A DNA stretch of 64,000 bases, taken from assembly GCF_038396675.1 (NCBI RefSeq), contig NC_088923.1, positions 192,501-256,500 of the forward strand, written 5' to 3'. Origin of the DNA: Hydra vulgaris. Taxonomy: Eukaryota > Cnidaria > Hydrozoa > Anthoathecata > Hydridae. Both the position numbers and the translations under genes were made by a program. The notes under the pieces are model-generated. The model saw only the letters and a program-made list of their open reading frames with translations, was not told the DNA's origin and ran no database searches. Position 1 is the first letter of the stretch. Each line of letters starts with the position of its first letter. Shown here in pieces: positions 10,904 to 21,669 of this stretch.

Positions 10904-11118
10904 TGTTATTATGACAACTTTGTTTTACTTTTATTTTTTGACTCTCTTTATTAATTCTAATTACAACTTTTATACAAAAACAAAAATTCTCGAGGGCGTA
11001 ATTATATACAAAAATAGCTTATGACTTGACTAATAAATTACATCAATTAACTTTAATAATATTATGACAAGAATTTTATAAATGTAACAAAGTTTTATAA
11101 TGATCAGCTATTATTACA
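10904..11118 (-). repeat. 3' LTR of the Ty3/Gypsy element
   Basis: In element orientation it begins TGTAATAATAGCTGATC and ends CATAATAACA, the usual TG...CA ends. It matches 14,681-14,897 along its full length, including the shared block CTCGAGGGCGTAATTATATA. Confidence 0.93.
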
Positions 11119-11190
11119 TCACCCCAAGAACTGAAGTTCTTAAGTAACATAGTCATTTAATTATGTCGGCTTTCTCCTTTCTCTGGTTGA

Positions 11191-12483
11191 TCATCTGATC
11201 GCTGGTAATAAATTATCGACGATTTCTCTGCCGTCAGCTTCCTCCTCAGTGTCAACAACTGTTTCTTCGGTTCCTTCCTCTCGTGCAGCAAAAATGTCTA
11301 AATCTTCTAAATCACTTTCATCACTGTCAACCTCTTCACTGATAACAATTTTTCTTGAAGCGTTTGAAGAATTTGAGGCAGGAGCTATTCTCACGTCTCG
11401 CACATATCTTGGTACACCATCAATTTCAATATTTGTGTTTGTGAGTATGTCAGTTACAGTACCAATTTTCCAAACTGAAGTGCACTTTGCATCTGAGGGG
11501 CGAACATAAACTTTTTCTCCAATTCTATAAGTTTTCATAACTTGTTGTGATCTTTCCTGAGTTTCAGTGTTTTTCTCCTCTTGAATTGGTAGACGCCAAA
11601 CGTACTTATTTTTTTGAGAAGCAGGTGCAGATTCCTTGTTTGTTCCCACTGTTGGTGTTGCATTGCACCAAAATACTAACGGACATATTTGTGCCCTCGC
11701 AGCTGTTCCTTTTACTGTGCGGTGGTTACGCTCCACAATCCCATTTCCTGATGGTCTAAATGCACATCTATACTTCTTTTTTACACACCATTTTTCACAT
11801 ATATTTGAAAATTCACTGGATTTAAACACCGCTCCATTATCCATCAACAGTTCTTGCGGTAGAACATGCTCCCTAAATACGGATTCCAATAGACTTACTA
11901 CATTTTTGGTATCTTCGCGAGGCAACTTTCTCCAAATTGCAAACCGACTTGGTCCACAGTCAATCATTGTTAAATATGGCGACCCTTTATGAGTCACATC
12001 ACAAGCAATTCGATACCATGTGTCTGGTACATCTAGCACTCCATTTTCCCATTTTATCGGCGCTGGATCAATTGAATTACATTGACAACATTTGCGAACA
12101 CATTCTTCAACATCTTTTCTTAATACATGCAGAAGTCTTCGTTGCACTGTAAACATTGTCCGATTAACGCCAAAATGATGCTTTGAGTGACAATTACGAA
12201 TTTCTTCAGCAATACTTACTCCACATAGCTCTTTAGTATTTTTTTGTGAAAGCTCATTTAACCAAGTCTTTGGAACTCTTGTCAACACATCAGCTTTGTT
12301 TTTGGAGGACGGAACCCATTTTAACGTGATGTTTATATTATATTCATTTATTAAGTCTTGCAATAGAGAAAGTCTTTTTTTAATAAGCATTTCTGATAAT
12401 GCATTTGATCGAATCCTATGACTTTCAGTCAGCATACTTTTTAGCCATCCATGAACTGTTACTGAATCAGTGAACACTGACAA
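11191..12483 (-). pseudogene. Gypsy pol: RNase H end and integrase
   Basis: A 430-residue frame carrying the end of RNase H and a full integrase, which inserts the cDNA copy into DNA. The RNase H end includes VFTDSVTVHGWL and KWVPSSKNKADVLTR (about 3-70). The zinc-binding HHCC region is HSKHHFG (99-105) with CVRKCCQC (128-135). The catalytic core has D162 (ACDVTH), D215 (MDNG) and E251 (GIVERNHR), a DD35E spacing. A basic C-terminal domain and an acidic tail follow. The upstream RNase H half is in the same frame, separated by one in-frame stop near 12,496. Plus-strand frames here are shadows. Confidence 0.92.
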
Positions 12484-12495
12484 ATTCTTTATATC

Positions 12496-12699
12496 CTACT
12501 TAGCAGTTAGGTTTATCTCACGCACCACAGCATTTAATTTAGCAATATTATTATGCATAACATCAATTATACTTCGAAGCCAGGCTGCATCCTCAATTAT
12601 TACGCCATCGTATTCTATAGCAACCCCTATTGCCATGCTGCTAGCATCACACCACAATGTTTCTCCATTTTGAATCCCTTTAGCATTCCATTTCAGCAT
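12496..12699 (-). pseudogene. Gypsy pol: RNase H, N-terminal half
   Basis: A 67-residue frame with LWCDASSMAIGVAIE (16-30), the first acidic residue and glycine of retroviral-type RNase H. It runs into a stop after INLTAK and the sequence continues in the same frame at 12,483, so a single nonsense codon separates the halves. A frame change between 12,700 and 12,950 separates it from the RT. Confidence 0.8.
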
Positions 12700-12947
12700 A
12701 GCATTTCCTTGACTATGACGTTTTATAAAACTGCAGGCAATTCTAAGTCACCCTCCAACAAGATAGTGACCTAATAAGTGTCCACATATTGAAAAAAGTT
12801 TCTTTCGTGTTACTTTTTCAGTTTTGATATCTTGTGACTTTGGAATGATGTTTCCACGTTTCCAAGCTCCTTTTTTTCATTTCTAAACAGTTGCAATCCC
12901 AACACTCGTGCAGTATCACATTGCACCGGCTCTTTTGTTACCAATCC

Positions 12948-14018
12948 TTAACACGCTAAATGATTTACGACCTTTTCAACTGATGTCTTTTCCAAATTAA
13001 CAATTATGTCGTCAATGTAGTGGTCAGTTGTTTCACTAATACCTGTATTGAGATTCAACACACTGCCTAAGACTGAAGACATTTTTGGGGCAGAATTTAA
13101 CCCAAAACCAAGACGTGTAAGATAGTATTTTTCTCCTTTGTAGACTATTTTCTGATGCTCCCACAAACTTGGATCGATATGTATTTGCATATAGGCGCAT
13201 CTAAGATCACCAACAGTTCTCCATTTTCTAACTTTTTCATCACATGCATCACTTGAGGCATCATGTGAATTAATATACTGATTCAATTCGTAAAAATCCA
13301 GAACAGGTCGTATTTTTCCTTTATTTTCCTGCTCAACAGCCATTAACGGGACAATCCCTTTTGTACTTTTTTCTTCTTTGTTGCATGGTTTCAACCAGCC
13401 ATTTTTTACCCATAAGTCCATCTCGTCGTTAAATTGATGTAACAACTGGGGTTTTACCTTGTACTGCGCAACAGAATTTCTCAGTTTTGGTTGACCTTGT
13501 TTGCATTTATATTTAGCAGTCCACTTAGTACCATCAAAATAAGCATCAAAATCCTTGTCCTTTATACCAACAGCATTTTTCTCTGCATGAATTGAAACAA
13601 AACCAAATTCAGTTTTTCCTTTGTACAAATGTACTCCTCCATAGCGATTAATGACATCCATACCAATAATAGCATCAATACCGTTGACAACACTTTTCAG
13701 AATCATTACTGATATTTTGAGCTTTTTTCCTTCAATAATCAATGTTACTGTAGCTTCTCCCTCTGTTTTCACAAATTCTCCATTAACAGCCAACACTATT
13801 AGTTCATTTCTTCTGATACGAACACCGGCTTTCTGAGCCATGTTGTTTGAAATAATAGTTCGAGTACATTCGCTGTCAACCAGTGCTTTTCCAGCAAAAG
13901 TGTTCACTTGCACAGTGCATATTGGAAGCGCCGTTAGTTGTTTAGGGAAACAGCTGGCGCTCGCGATTCCCCATTTGAGTTTCCCTGATGCAACGAACAA
14001 AATCTTGCAATGTGTCCA
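12948..14018 (-). pseudogene. Gypsy pol: protease and reverse transcriptase
   Basis: This frame overlaps the gag zinc-knuckle frame by about 80 bases in the -1 phase, and the listed first codon of its open part is not ATG. Counting from the TTG at 14,000, the protease carries ALVDSECTRTII (39-50) with D42 S43 and Glu where glycine is usual, and IDAIIGMDVI (108-117) as the flap/end block. The RT carries IRPVLDFYELN (230-240), DLRCAYMQIHID (265-276), GFGLNSAP (298-305) and the catalytic YIDD (328-331). It stops inside the RT, after which other frames take over. A GGGAAAC heptamer at 13,979-13,985 is in register for -1 frameshifting. Confidence 0.88.
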
Positions 14019-14665
14019 GATTCTTCACATCTAAAGCATTTTATTCCATTATTAACAATTTGTTTCTTCGAAAAACAGATTCTGGCAACATATCCAGGCT
14101 TGCAACACTTGTAGCAGTTAAAATCAGTAGCGGATGGTTTTTTAAGATGTTTATAGAAACCAGAAATTGTTGTTGAAACATACTTTTTTGTTTGTTTTTT
14201 CCGTCATGAGTACTCGTGCATGGTTTAATGCATCCTGTAACCTGATCTTAAATATTTTCACTTGTGCTCGTAGCTGCTTTGAAATTTCACCCGGCAATCC
14301 AGTTATGAAAGCTCTTAGCAATAATTCTTCACTTTCAATGTTGGCCAAACCCATAAGTTGACGTAAACTGGCCAAATACACATCAACAGATTCACTGTCA
14401 TTCCATCTCCGAACTGCTCGTAAGCTTAAAAACCATCGACTGCAAATGCATCTAGCAGAGCTTTTTCAATGTCCGCAGCGGCGGTTTTTTGGCTCTCCCC
14501 AAGTTGCTCATATAATGCGAACGCACTGCCTTCAGGAAACAGCGGAATGATCAATGAAAGATTGCCCATATTTTGCAGCTCTCCCACCAGTTTGATCTTT
14601 TTTAGCCACACTACAACATTTCCAGATCCATCAAATTTTCCAATCATTATTGCCATAGATGCCAT
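13934..14665 (-). pseudogene. Gypsy gag with two zinc knuckles
   Basis: The first ATG is at 14,665, about 15 bases after the 5' LTR. Frame pieces at 14,665-14,426 (capsid-like, MASMAIMIGKFDGSGNVVVW) and 14,381-14,151 (LLLRAFITGLPGEISKQL) are in different phases. The nucleocapsid is back in the first frame: CYKCCKPGYVARIC (14,075-14,116), where Tyr replaces the usual His, and CFRCEESGHIARFC (13,997-14,038), a perfect CCHC knuckle. It ends at TAA 13,934-13,936. Gag packages the element RNA into particles. Two frameshifts break it. Confidence 0.82.
13979..13985 (-). promoter_or_regulatory. candidate -1 ribosomal frameshift site GGGAAAC
   Basis: In the gag frame the codons read CAG GGA AAC, so the heptamer is G GGA AAC and fits the XXXYYYZ rule. 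It lies in the gag/pol overlap (pol frame open from about 14,018; gag stop TAA at 13,934-13,936), and pol is exactly in the -1 frame. No downstream pseudoknot was worked out. Confidence 0.6.
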
Positions 14666-14680
14666 ACTGCCGAAATAGCT

Positions 14681-14897
14681 TGTTATTACGACAACTTTGT
14701 TTTACTTTTATTTTTTGACTTTCTTTATTAAATTCTATTTACAACTTTTATATAGAAATAAAAATTCTCGAGGGCGTAATTATATACAAAAATAGCTTAT
14801 GACTTGACTAATAAATTACATCAATTAACTTTAATAATATTATGACAAGAATTTTATAAACGTAACAATAAAATTTTATAACGATCAGCTATTATCA
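14681..14897 (-). repeat. 5' LTR of the Ty3/Gypsy element
   Basis: The full-length partner of 10,904-11,118 with about a dozen differences and small indels. In element orientation it starts TGATAATAGC, two bases shorter than the other LTR start, and is followed by AGCTATTTCGGCAGT and the gag ATG. Confidence 0.92.
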
Positions 14898-14898
14898 A

Positions 14899-15800
14899 AT
14901 AGTCTTGCAGAAGTATTCTTCAGAACTGTCGTCTATACTTTCAAAACTATTTAAGAAGTTTAACATTATTTTTTACCATCATAAGCAAGGTTTTTGAGTC
15001 TTTGCTTAGCAAACACTTAATCTCTTATCTTGAATCTAATAACTTTCTGATTGTGGTATTTTCGCTGATGATACTAGCGTTTATTCTTATCTTGATAAGT
15101 AGCCAACACCCTCTGATTGCTTGGAAGGGATCTTTGATCTTGAAAAGGTTCACACTTCTGCTATAGCATGGGGCTCTCGGTGGCTGGTAAACTTCAACTC
15201 AGATAAAAGTCAATTTTTCAAAATTAGCATCTGCTAAGGTTGCACTCTTTATTGTGCTCGCCATATTCTTAGTCAGGATTCTTTTCCTAATCTCTGTATC
15301 CGTCCTTGTATAGAATACTGTTGCCATATCTGGAGCAGATCTTCCAATGATGCTCTTTCTCTTTTAGACAAGGTGCAAAAATGCATTGCAAACATAGTTG
15401 GACCTACTCTTGCAGCCAACTTCCAACCATTATCACATTGTCTTAATGTTGCTTCTCTTTCTCTTTACTATAAATAATATAATGGGCACTGCTCTGAAGA
15501 GCTAGTGTCTCTTGTGCCATTTACAAAAATTCATTCTCATGTTACTTGTCATTCAATTAATTCTTATCTTTTTACTGTGACTGTTCTTAAGTGCTCTAAA
15601 AATTCTTATTACTCTAGTTTTTTTCCTCAAACATCAATACTTTGGAATTTCTTTATCTTGTTTTTCTGATTCATATAACTTGGAATTTTTTAAGTTGTCT
15701 TTAAATCATTACTTTGCTCTATAAATTTGATCTTTTCTCTTTCAATAACTTTTAACTCTAATAGTGGTTGCTTGCAGCCTTGTTGGAAGGAAAGATGTTG
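14899..15800 (+). pseudogene. CR1/L2-like LINE copy B, part 2
   Basis: The LINE resumes with sequence matching copy D 27,995-28,050 (AGAACTGTCGTCTATACT versus AGAGCTGTCATTTATACT). An internal deletion near 15,050 jumps to IFADDTSVYSYLDK, which retains the catalytic FADD. Then come KCIANIVGPTLAANFQPLSH and EELVSLVPFTKIHSHVTCHS, ending at a 3' end GGTTGCTTGCAGCCTTGTTG and an AATAATAAT tail. Stops and deletions make it non-functional. Confidence 0.8.
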
Positions 15801-17180
15801 AAAAATAATAATAATTGCTTTATGAGAAAAAAACCATGTAATAGGATTGTTTTTGAGTAACCAAAAATTAAAATTTTTATTTTACCAGGCTTCAAACAAA
15901 ATACTCCAAATTTTACAATGAATCTTATTAAAATATATTCCTATTCATAGTGAAATTAATATCATAAATATTTAAGGTTGTTGGAGATGTTGTTTAAAAC
16001 ATTCCTATTTTATTGTTTGTTTCGCTCAACAAGAAAAAATTTTTAACTTAAGTGTCCGTGTTTGTATTTAACGTTTCCAATGTTCCTGTTTGCATCTTAT
16101 ATTAAATATTAAAAATATCTTGGATTTCCTGATTTTTTTTCCTACTATTTTTTGTGCATAATTTGGTTATAAATCAACTTTAAATAGTTTATTTGAAAGA
16201 TCTCACTTATTGCAAACCGAAAGTATTATTGTTATTCTATTATATTCAATGAAAAAAGCAAGATTTTTATATTAAAAATTGAGGTAGCAAAAAGAAATTA
16301 AAGTTAAGAACTTTTTATAACAATGTTATGAAAAGTTATTATAGAAAAGTTTATGAAAATTATTTTTCAGTTGTTTTTTTTAATACTCTTCATGTCTTTT
16401 TTATACGACAGCACTTTTTTTATATAAAGTTATAAAAATTAGCAATATTGTAGAGATTTAAATAATGCAGCTATGTTATTTGTATGACTGCTTTACATAA
16501 ATTTAAAAAATTTATATATATATATGTAAATGGATGTTTTATATTTTAATTTGTACAAAAAAAACCTATTTAACTTTTGGTAAAACTAAGCCAAGAGCTG
16601 CTTTAACTCCTTAAATAAAAATAAATATTCTTTTACTCAAAATAAAAAATAAAACATACTATATAAAAACAAGATAAAAATAAAAACCATTCTAAAAGAT
16701 ATAATTACGAAAAGCCAATATTGGGACTATCATTTTCATTGTTTTGTTTTTTCAACCTTTTTTTGCAAGATCCTCCTCTTCTGTTATCGTTTTTATATGT
16801 TTTCAAGGCGACTTTATTTGAAAAAGAGTTATATGGTATCCAAATTTAACAAAATTAGAATATTCAAATAATCACATTTTCAACTTTGAAAATGACTACA
16901 TTAACACATATTAATAGCACATTATCTGGCAAAAAGTTTAATAGAACTTCCTCCATTACATTATCTATGAATAGTTAACCATTTATTGAATTACTGGTTT
17001 CCGAAGGAATTTTGTAGTCAATTTAAAAATCTCTTTTATCTCAATTCTTTAGTAATTTAGTCAGATTGCTGAAAATGCTTTTCATTTGTTATATAGACAA
17101 CAATCCATTAAATATGTTTGAGTAAAACAATGTGTAATAATAAACAATTACAAAATAAATCTGTTTAATACATTTTTTTT
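15801..17180. other. AT-rich spacer; one weak minus-strand exon candidate
   Basis: No element is recognised. On the minus strand at about 16,810-16,700 a short frame reads SCKKRLKKQNNENDSPNIGF before a stop. It could be the last exon of an unseen gene, but it has only a weak acceptor (TTTTTCAAATAAAG) and is not supported further. Confidence 0.3.
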
Positions 17181-17188
17181 GGTTATAT
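17181..17188. repeat. hAT target site duplication, left (GGTTATAT)
   Basis: An exact 8-bp match to 19,150-19,157, the length expected for hAT integration. Confidence 0.92.
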
Positions 17189-17393
17189 TAACCATGAGCA
17201 AAGCTAGGTTTTTTCAAACCGAGACGAGACTGAGACGAGAAGTTAGTACTTCTCGTGAGACCGAGAACGAGACAAGAAATTTAACAATTTTTGAAAACAA
17301 ATTTATTAAAATCCAAGTAAAAATAAATGTAAACATGGTTTTGACAAATAGACACAAATGACATTTGTCAAATGTAAACAACTTTATCAAATA

Positions 17394-17681
17394 TTAATTT
17401 AGAATTTTTTTGCCAAACCTTTCCAACAAGACAATATTTTCTCTGATTAAGATGATTTGTTCTACTTTTTCTGGGTGTAAGTTGTGTCTGGATGATCGGA
17501 CGACATTTCGACCTGAGCTAAAAACTCTCTCTGGTTTAGTTGAACTTGCTGGAATAGCTAAAATTTGTCTAGCTAATAAAGAGAGTTCTGGCAATGTATT
17601 TGAATGCAATTTCCACCAATCAAGAATCGGAAAGTCTTTTTTGGCATCAGAGAGATATTCATACTGGCACATTTCGCTCAA
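17394..17681 (-). pseudogene. hAT transposase, C-terminal dimerisation domain
   Basis: A 95-residue frame with FPILDWWKLHSNTLPELSLL (18-37), IPASSTKPERVFSSG (43-57) and a LHPEKVEQIILIREN tail (72-86): the hAT C-terminal dimerisation signature. It is the last part of the transposase of the 17,189-19,149 element and is separated from upstream pieces by frame breaks. Confidence 0.93.
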
Positions 17682-17845
17682 ATAGGATTCAGTTCAGATG
17701 TTGGCTCTTGGGTTTCAAGTCTGACGTTTAACTTGCGCTTCAGTTTTGAATTAGGGGACAAATCTGCTGAAAGGACTCTGGCAACAGGTTGGCACTTAAC
17801 ATTATTAACCTTATCTTTATCAACATTATCAACACTATCCTTAAC

Positions 17846-18561
17846 CTATGAGGCTAACCATTCTTTTGTTGTTTGAATTTTTTTGAAGAGCTTCAAGCGA
17901 AGTCCCTTTAAAGCAAGATTTAAGTAGTTTGCTGCAGCACTCAATAACTTTCCAGTGTGACAAAGAGAAAATCTTTTCTCAATGCAGCTTTTCAAGTTTT
18001 TTGCATACAAGACACCGTAGCCATTTTTTCCATTCGTCTCAATAAATTGATCAATTTTGTCATGGATTAAATAAAGAGAATCAGCGACAGTGTTAATTTT
18101 TGGAATAGACTCAGCCGACCACGTTTCCGACCACTGCTCCCTTAATTGATTTCCACTGTAATGCACTGATGGTCTTTGAATAAATAATTTCTTCATTTGC
18201 ACATAAGCTGATAATTGCACTCTTTAGATGTAGGACAGAAGCCATGCAATCCAGCTCACTATTTGTGCCAAGATTGTGCACATCTTGTGCCAAGATTGGC
18301 GTAACTGTCTAAATTTGATTCCTTAAGCGTCTGATTCTGATTCAAGCAACTCAGCTGCAACTGTTGAGTTAAAGAAGCCAAATCTTTGCATGTTTGCAAC
18401 GCATCATCCATTCCAGCAGTCATTCCAAATGAGTCTCGAACTGCACATTGCAAAATATGATTGTTGCACAAGTATTGGTCAAGGCGCTTTGACAATTTGA
18501 CTGCAAGTTTCATGTTTCTTGCCTGGTCGTTCACGCAGTACATTGGCAAATCAGCAGGCAA
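17846..18561 (-). pseudogene. hAT transposase, central part (two frames)
   Basis: Two pieces. The frame at 18,561-18,259 has YCVNDQARNMKLAVKLSKRL and YLCNNHILQCAV, the block with the second catalytic Asp and the conserved Cys/His. The frame at 18,220-17,846 holds the helical insertion region with HDKIDQFIETN and LSAAANYLNLALKGLRLK. The frames are offset, so at least one indel lies between them. Confidence 0.85.
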
Positions 18562-18600
18562 ATTTAGTTCTTCTAAGAAAGAATCCAGCTTTCTTTCAAT

Positions 18601-19092
18601 TTAGATACCTGTGTGTCTGCCTGGGAACTGTTGGACATGGGGTGTCCAGTGATGTAGTTTCCAATTTTTGACAATACCATGAAAAGTCCAAGAGATGTAG
18701 CTGTCCTGAGCTCTCGAAGTCCAAAGGTCAGAATTAAATGCAGCACTTTTAAAATTTGGCGTAATCTCCGTTATTATGCTCTTTATTCCAGCTTGAACTT
18801 CTCTTGACCGAATTGAAAGCTTTCTTGAATATGTTGTTCTGTGATGAAGACTCAGTTTAGGGTTTGCAATGTCAAACAATTTCTTGAAACCTCTTCCTTC
18901 GACTGCTGAAAAGGATGTCAGATCAGTGCAAAAGTAATCCAGCATTGCAGAGTCAAACTGTTTTTGAATGGAATTGTCTTTGTCATATTTAGACTTTGTT
19001 TCAAGCATTTCGTCCATGGTTCGTTGTTTCTTCTTAGGAGGAGGAAGAAAAGAGTCTCGTTCTACTTCTCGCGAGAATTTTCTATTTCTCAA
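18601..19092 (-). pseudogene. hAT transposase, N-terminal part
   Basis: A 163-residue frame with a basic stretch (PPPKKKQR), a helical region, and FNSDLWTSRAQDSYISWTFH, the block around the first catalytic Asp. A clear BED zinc finger is not seen: the frame starts inside the subterminal TCTCG repeats, so the finger may be absent or lost. It ends at a stop and the next piece is at 18,561. Confidence 0.85.
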
Positions 19093-19149
19093 TTCTCACG
19101 AGAAGTCCTATTTCTCACGAGAAACGAGACGAGATCTCGCTCATGGTTA

Positions 19150-19157
19150 GGTTATAT
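19150..19157. repeat. hAT target site duplication, right (GGTTATAT)
   Basis: The exact partner of 17,181-17,188. Confidence 0.92.
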
Positions 19158-19937
19158 GACTATAAACTGAATTTAATAAGATAATCTAGAAAAAATTTCT
19201 AAATAATAATTGCTCAATAGAAGTGGATAACCATACTATTACAGAATGTACTGATTGAAAGTATTTTCATAGTAATTGTTTTGTAATTGATGAAGCTGTT
19301 CAGAAAAACATTGCATTTATCATAAATATGTATTTAATGGATTTTTAAAACAAATATAATTGACCATATAGTTATTAATAATAAGAATTATATTAATGAT
19401 TTAAATTTTTAATAATAATAATAACAAATAATAACTATACAATATAAATTTTTTGGTAAATATCATAATGATATAAACAATCAACATTGGTAATGTAAGA
19501 GCTATATTAATATAGGTAATAGCAGATTTAGCAGATAAAATATAAACTCTTATAATAATAGTACAAGTAATATTTTATATAAAAATAATGGACTTGATAT
19601 ATGAAATAAAACAAAATATAATTTAAGAATTTAAAAACTAAATGATGAAAACAAAATTAAAAGCAAAAAGATAAACTGTCGATGTAATAAGTATGATTTT
19701 TGTGTATTAAGTAAAAACATGTAAAAAAAATGAATAAGTATGTAATAGCATATATGTATTAGCAATGTAATAAAAATGTAATAAATGAGAATATACAAAA
19801 TAAAAAAAGAACAACTTTTAAATATTAAATATATATACACATTGTAATTTAGTAATCGGTTCACATAAACTCTTCCATTATATTATCTAAGCATTTGATG
19901 CATTCCTAATTCAAGTATAGTTGAATATATTACTTAC
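19158..19937. other. AT-rich spacer, nothing recognised
   Basis: Very AT-rich sequence with no supported exon or repeat. The candidate exon at 19,938-20,072 is transcribed leftward, so this would be its first intron. Confidence 0.45.
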
Positions 19938-20072
19938 TTTCTTGTTGTATGCGGAAGCAGTCAAATTACGTCTTTGACTAACAGAATCGTATTTTATGCT
20001 GCAAAAATCATTTATAAACAGTTCAACTTCGCTGCAACTCTTAAACATTTTTCGAAAAACTAGATTAGCCAT
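19938..20072 (-). CDS. candidate first coding exon, FAR1/MULE-like N-terminus
   Basis: On the minus strand an ATG (20,070-20,072) opens a 45-codon frame beginning MANLVFRKMFKSCSEVELFI and ending AYNKK, directly followed by a consensus GTAAGT donor (19,932-19,937). The pattern of a Phe-x-Ser-x-x-Glu helix start then a basic stretch resembles the N-terminus of FAR1/MULE-type transposase genes, but the match is only a recollection of the family. No second exon was found downstream before the hAT at 19,149. Confidence 0.4.
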
Positions 20073-20139
20073 TTATTTATTTGTTATCAAACCCACGTGC
20101 ACTTGCAAACGGAAAAATATAACATTTAAAACATAAACA

Positions 20140-20216
20140 AAATTTAAGCACATGCGTTAATTTTCAGCCGCAAAAGCAATTTTTAGTCGTTTACAGTATT
20201 CAGCCGCAGAAGATTT
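20140..20216 (+). repeat. CAGCCGCAGAAG repeat, copy 2
   Basis: Contains ATGCGTTAATTTTCAGCCGC, AAAAGCAATTTTTAGTCG and TTCAGCCGCAGAAG in the same order as copy 1 at 4095-3998 (minus strand). It ends directly at a (TA)n array. It lies just upstream of the candidate exon at 19,938-20,072, so it could also be promoter or 5' UTR sequence of that gene. Confidence 0.55.
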
Positions 20217-20218
20217 AT

Positions 20219-20756
<538 letters not shown>

Positions 20757-20924
20757 GGGCCGTACTGAGCCAATTTTGCGCTTCGGGCAAGATAAGAAAA
20801 TTGCGCCCCCCCCCCCCCAACAACAAAAAAAAAGAAGAAATTTAAACGAAAAAAATTATTTATTGATCACAGAATTTATCACATCAAGTTATAAGTAAAA
20901 TTTGTCATTAAGGCTGCACAAACT

Positions 20925-21669
20925 TTAGTTCATTGTCACTTTTCTTGCTTTTCTTGAGGCAAATTCACTAATGACATCATCAAAATTAATGTTGTTTGCC
21001 ACTTTATTTTCAATTGAAATTATGGCCAAACTAGACAAACGTTTTTGGCCCATTGTTGACCTCATATAGTTTTTTATGAGCTTAAGTTTACTGAAACTTC
21101 TCTCACACATAGCAACTGTGACTTGTATGGTGAGGAAGATGCGAATAGCAATTGCGTGTTGGGATAAGCATCGGTCAAAGAATATTTATGAATGAGCTGC
21201 AAAATGTTGATCGGGCTAGATTTTTCAAAGTTGTCCATCATGCGGCAGCTTGATATTTAAAGCTTGCCATTTCTGACTGGAAATCGGAAGAATCTAAATC
21301 TGCCTTGTAAATTTTAGATAAATTTGCAGCTTTTTTCTTGAGTTCATCCACTGAACTTTTAGAGAGTGAATGCCCATTGAGAAAGTCAAAATCAGACGAT
21401 ACAGCAGACATAGCCTCAAACCGTCACTCAATTTGTGTAATAATGTTGTCAAACACAAGGTTGCACTGAGATCCGAATTCTGTTTCTGCTGTGAGAAGGT
21501 GAGAGTCATCTTCAGATTCATAAAGTGCCATCCGCTTCACTTTGCGCTTCCTCTTGATTGGAAAGCCACCATCAATTCTGCTTTGGTTAGCTTTTTCTGT
21601 GGCATCTTTGATAATGTTGTCCACCCCAACATTTCGAAGATTCTGAATGGAAGCCTTCAATCCTTTCAT
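20925..21669 (-). pseudogene. hAT transposase, C-terminal pieces
   Basis: The frame at 21,110-20,925 starts CERSFSKLKLIKNYMRSTMG and includes QKRLSSLAIISIEN, the hAT dimerisation block of the ZMYM1-like group. The frame at 21,669-21,424 has an RKRKVKRM basic stretch. The pieces lie in different frames, so indels separate them. Confidence 0.85.

Larger units (their letters stand above)
10904..14897 (-). mobile_element. Ty3/Gypsy LTR retrotransposon inserted in a LINE
   Basis: A 4.0-kb element in minus orientation: LTR, gag with two zinc knuckles, protease, reverse transcriptase, RNase H, integrase, LTR. The domain order RT-RNaseH-integrase is that of Ty3/Gypsy. The LTRs (215 and 217 bp) agree at roughly 94 percent by eye. 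The leader between the 5' LTR and the gag start codon is only about 15 bases, so the primer-binding site must lie against or overlap the start of gag. Frameshifts and stops show it is not intact. It splits LINE copy B and is flanked by ATAGTC. Confidence 0.93.
17189..19149 (-). mobile_element. hAT DNA transposon, 1.96 kb
   Basis: Both ends start TAACCATGAGC (17,189-17,199 and, reversed, 19,139-19,149) and are flanked by an exact 8-bp GGTTATAT duplication. Subterminal regions are rich in GAGACGAGAC/TCTCGTGAGA repeats on both sides, likely transposase-binding sites. The interior encodes a broken hAT transposase on the minus strand. The ends do not have the CAGGG/CAGTG start of many hATs, yet the 8-bp duplication and transposase agree on the superfamily. 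Confidence 0.92.

Noticed and set aside
11249..12152. Several plus-strand frames over the Gypsy pol region
   Set aside because: Shadows of the minus-strand integrase and RNase H frames, which carry the real motifs.
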